From assembly GCA_023621895.1 (NCBI GenBank), contig JAMOAF010000787.1, forward strand, positions 1 to 25,425: 25,425 nucleotides of DNA. The letters are read 5' to 3'. Numbering within the stretch: the first letter of the stretch is position 1; each line of letters opens with the position of its first letter. A program made the position numbers and the translations under genes. Positions 23,399 to 25,425 of this stretch are shown here, piece by piece. The notes under the pieces are model-generated. The model was not told the origin of the DNA, did no database searches, and saw only the letters and a list, made by a program, of their open reading frames with translations. The DNA is from Planctomycetota bacterium (lineage in GTDB: Bacteria > Planctomycetota > Planctomycetia > Pirellulales > Thermoguttaceae).

Positions 23399-25231
23399 AT
23401 GCACGTTCGTATTCGTCACATCCTGGCGGCGGTTGCACCGCTGGTGATCCTGCTGGGCGGCGGATGGTGTTTGGCCGAGGCGGCCGCGCCCGCGGAAGCG
23501 TCCCGGCAGGGTGTCGCCGTGCGGATTCTGCCCGCTCCGTTTAGCGGCAACGCTGCGCCGCTCGGCGCTCCCGCGGAGCCGCTGCCGGGCGAGCTTCCCA
23601 GGCCGCTTTCGGGATATCCGTTGTTGGAGGCGGAAACGGCGTGCGTTGCCCTTTCGCCCGACCGGGGGAACGTGACCTTCTGGACGCGCCGCGAGGGGCA
23701 ATTGACGCGCCGCGGCGAGATTACCCTCAGTCAGCCGGCCGGGCCGGCGAGCTTCCAGCTCGTGGCCGATCCGCGGCAAGGGGTGGCCGTTGAAATAGCC
23801 GTTCAGGGCGGAGGGCAGAAACACACGATTGCGCTCTCGCCTGATGGAATCCTCGAAATCCGGCAGCCGCCGGGAGCGACCGTCACGGTCCGCAGTCCGC
23901 TCCGCTATGCACTGGCGCCCTCGCTGGTCGGCACCGACCTGCTCTACGATCCTTCTCGTGGGATGGATCTCCAGGACCGTCCACAGGTTTCTGGTGGGAT
24001 GGGCCTCCAGGCCCGTCCGCAGGTGTTCGTTGGCGGCCAGGCATACGTGCCATCGCTCGGCATGGTGGTCGGACTTGGAGAGGGGGGCGACGGGATGCTG
24101 GTCGGAGTCTGGCCGCGCGGCAACCAGTTGGTCCGGCTCGCCGTCGATGAGCAGGAACAATCCCGCAGGATCGAGTCGCTGGCGATCGACACCGACGGCA
24201 AGAGCTTCTATTTGGCCTTTCTCGATCAGCCGGGCATCTGGCACGAGGAACCGCTCCGCGACGAGTACCTGGAGACCCATACGGCGATCGGCTGGCAGCG
24301 GCCTTTCGACGCCCGCTGGATCGGCCGGTTCTGCATCGACTCGGATGGCTACGACTTTCCGTTCTATTTCCTTAGCGAGAAGCAGAAGCTGTGGGGGCGC
24401 TGCATTCGCGGTTGGTTCGAGTATCCCGTCTGGTTCGATGGCGACCGGACGATGGTTCATTTCGAAAAGAAGTTCCCGCCCAAGGGGATGATGCTCATTT
24501 ACTTTCTCGACACGTACGGGCAGGGCGGCTCGCCGCTCTCTCCGGTCGCCGTGATGCAGAAGTCGCTGGGCGAACCGGAGGCCGACCGGCTGCTGGATTT
24601 CGACGGCACGAAGGAGCAAGTCCTGTTGGAACACCGCAACGCCGTCTGCGCGATGACGGCCAAGATCGAAGCCTACTTCGCCAAGGAAGCCAGCGCGCCG
24701 GCGCGGGAGGAAATCAAGCAGTACGCCGACGACGTCTCGACATTCATCCGGCTGATCCGCGAGCGGGTTTTCGAGTTCGACCGCTTCGCCGCCGAGATGG
24801 AGAAATGGTTGAAGGCGGAAACGGCGGGGCGGCCGGCCGTGGCGGCCGACCTCGAGCCTTGCGAGGAGATTCTCGCGGAGATTCGCGAGGTCGCCGCCGA
24901 GCTGCCCAAGACGTCGCTCGGCGAGGTCCGCGATTGGACCGAGGAGCTGAAGACGCTGTCGGGCGGCGACAAGGAGAAAAACCTCGCGCTGGCCAAGAAA
25001 CTGACCCAGAAGTGCCGCTCCGTCGCGGGGACGCAAGACGACCTGGCACGCAACCTGAGCGTGGCCACGATCCGGCTCATGGAAGAGGCCGCATGGATGG
25101 GCGCGCGTTCGCCGGACCACGTCCGGGTGGCGCAGAGAATGATCGACGACTGCCGCGGCATCCTCCGCAAGCCGACCTGGTGGGAGCCATGCCGCAAGTA
25201 CCTGCCCAAGAGCGATCCGGGCGCGCCGTGA
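23399..25231 (+). CDS. Secreted protein of unknown function with repeat insertion
   Basis: The product is 610 residues. Residues 1-28 are a signal peptide ending CLAEAAAPA. The N-terminal half is beta-rich; the middle (about 280-380) is rich in Trp, Phe and Tyr ('FDARWIGRFCIDSDGYDFPF', 'YPVWFDGDRTMVHF'). From about 400 to the end it is helical and charged, probably a coiled coil. No catalytic motif or family is recognised. Residues about 187-210 are two in-frame 12-residue repeats from a dispersed DNA repeat (see the repeat at 23958). The start at 23399 is supported by GGGAG at 23386-23390, eight bases upstream; the ATG at 23351 lies inside the TGGTTGG repeat and is rejected. It is the last complete gene of the MBOAT operon, so a role with the modified surface polymer is possible but only inferred. 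Confidence 0.85.
   Translation: MHVRIRHILAAVAPLVILLGGGWCLAEAAAPAEASRQGVAVRILPAPFSGNAAPLGAPAEPLPGELPRPLSGYPLLEAETACVALSPDRGNVTFWTRREGQLTRRGEITLSQPAGPASFQLVADPRQGVAVEIAVQGGGQKHTIALSPDGILEIRQPPGATVTVRSPLRYALAPSLVGTDLLYDPSRGMDLQDRPQVSGGMGLQARPQVFVGGQAYVPSLGMVVGLGEGGDGMLVGVWPRGNQLVRLAVDEQEQSRRIESLAIDTDGKSFYLAFLDQPGIWHEEPLRDEYLETHTAIGWQRPFDARWIGRFCIDSDGYDFPFYFLSEKQKLWGRCIRGWFEYPVWFDGDRTMVHFEKKFPPKGMMLIYFLDTYGQGGSPLSPVAVMQKSLGEPEADRLLDFDGTKEQVLLEHRNAVCAMTAKIEAYFAKEASAPAREEIKQYADDVSTFIRLIRERVFEFDRFAAEMEKWLKAETAGRPAVAADLEPCEEILAEIREVAAELPKTSLGEVRDWTEELKTLSGGDKEKNLALAKKLTQKCRSVAGTQDDLARNLSVATIRLMEEAAWMGARSPDHVRVAQRMIDDCRGILRKPTWWEPCRKYLPKSDPGAP
23958..24029 (+). repeat. Two 36-bp in-frame repeats inside a coding sequence
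   Basis: Units begin at 23958 and 23994, period 36 bp. Each has GTGGGATGG, a CTCCAGG core and CCGTCC(A/G)CAGGT. The second copy contains a palindromic core, GGGCCT and AGGCCC around CC; the first has lost that symmetry. The period is a multiple of three, so the frame stays open and gives peptides 'GMDLQDRPQVSG' and 'GMGLQARPQVFV'. Confidence 0.85.
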
Positions 25232-25414
25232 GAAGGCGCGCGGGACGGGCCGGCGCCGCCGCCAACGGGCCGCCAGGCCAGTCCGAGAGGAGTGCTCGCC
25301 CCCGGGGCGGGACCGGAGGGGAGCGTTCGATGCTGGCGGCGAGCCGATTTTTTTGATCGCATTCAGCGAGAGCTTTTCGCCGCCAAACCTGATGGAAACG
25401 AGGTGGAACAAGCC

Positions 25415-25425
25415 ATGCGACCAGG
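25415..25425 (+). CDS. Possible start of a next gene (only the first codons visible)
   Basis: ATG at 25415 is preceded by AGGTGG at 25401-25406, eight bases upstream, at a reasonable distance downstream of the 25231 stop. Only three codons are inside the window, so identity cannot be judged. From 25232 to 25400 nothing specific is seen. Confidence 0.25.

Noticed and set aside
23324..25411. A 695-codon minus-strand open frame over the last secreted-protein gene
   Set aside because: The plus frame has a ribosome site, a signal peptide and normal composition; the minus frame starts in non-coding sequence and runs through the TGGTTGG repeat.
1..25425. tRNA, rRNA, insertion sequence or prophage genes
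   Set aside because: None of the expected structures or protein motifs was seen on either strand; short palindromes alone do not show a transposase-bearing element.

Overview
The window looks like chromosomal DNA of a planctomycete, probably a Pirellulales-like lineage (inference). The grounds are high GC content by eye, several families typical of that phylum (a TIGR03009-type secreted protein, SdrD-B repeat protein with an N-terminal 'FEQIEHRWLLSA' motif resembling the planctomycete LEPR-XLL sorting motif, secreted WD40 and TolB-like propellers, a SUMF1 lipoprotein), and many short palindromic and heptameric repeats between genes. No rRNA, tRNA, CRISPR array, transposase, integrase or phage gene was recognised.

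Layout. (1) Minus strand, 1-4444: a secreted helical protein of unknown function (3287-4444), a spacer full of palindromes and heptads, a TIGR03009-type secreted protein (1661-2731) and a CocE/NonD-type serine hydrolase that runs off the left edge. (2) 4445-5014: a divergent intergenic region with one clear hairpin. (3) Plus strand, 5015-13629: a very large TolC-like outer-membrane protein, a repeat-bearing spacer, a seven-bladed secreted WD40 protein and a 1462-residue surface protein with seven SdrD-B-like domains and an FG-GAP-like tail. (4) Minus strand, 13650-17183: an MscK/MscM-type mechanosensitive channel, convergent with the surface protein. (5) Plus strand, 17413-25231: a probable operon of a TolB-like propeller, a SUMF1-histone-deacetylase fusion lipoprotein (ATGA overlap), an AlgI-type MBOAT acyltransferase (9-nt gap), a nested inverted-repeat element, a membrane-anchored SGNH protein, two heptad repeats and a secreted protein of unknown function. 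A further gene may begin at the right edge.

How the genes may work together. Nearly every product is predicted to be exported or in the envelope, so this is a cell-surface locus. The MBOAT and SGNH pair matches known polymer O-acetylation systems (AlgI/AlgJ/AlgX, DltB/DltD, PatA/PatB). Directly upstream and tightly coupled is a lipoprotein whose C-terminal half is a histone-deacetylase-fold amidohydrolase with its catalytic and zinc-binding residues intact. An envelope acetyl-adding and acetyl-removing cassette is therefore a reasonable but unproven reading, and it is the most interesting signal in the window.

A second theme is repeat biology. Four or more unrelated short repeat types (26-bp GTTCCCAAGC palindromes, a nested 24-bp inverted repeat, 7-nt tandem repeats of three sequences, and a 36-bp in-frame repeat) sit almost exactly in intercistronic gaps, with one absorbed into a coding sequence.
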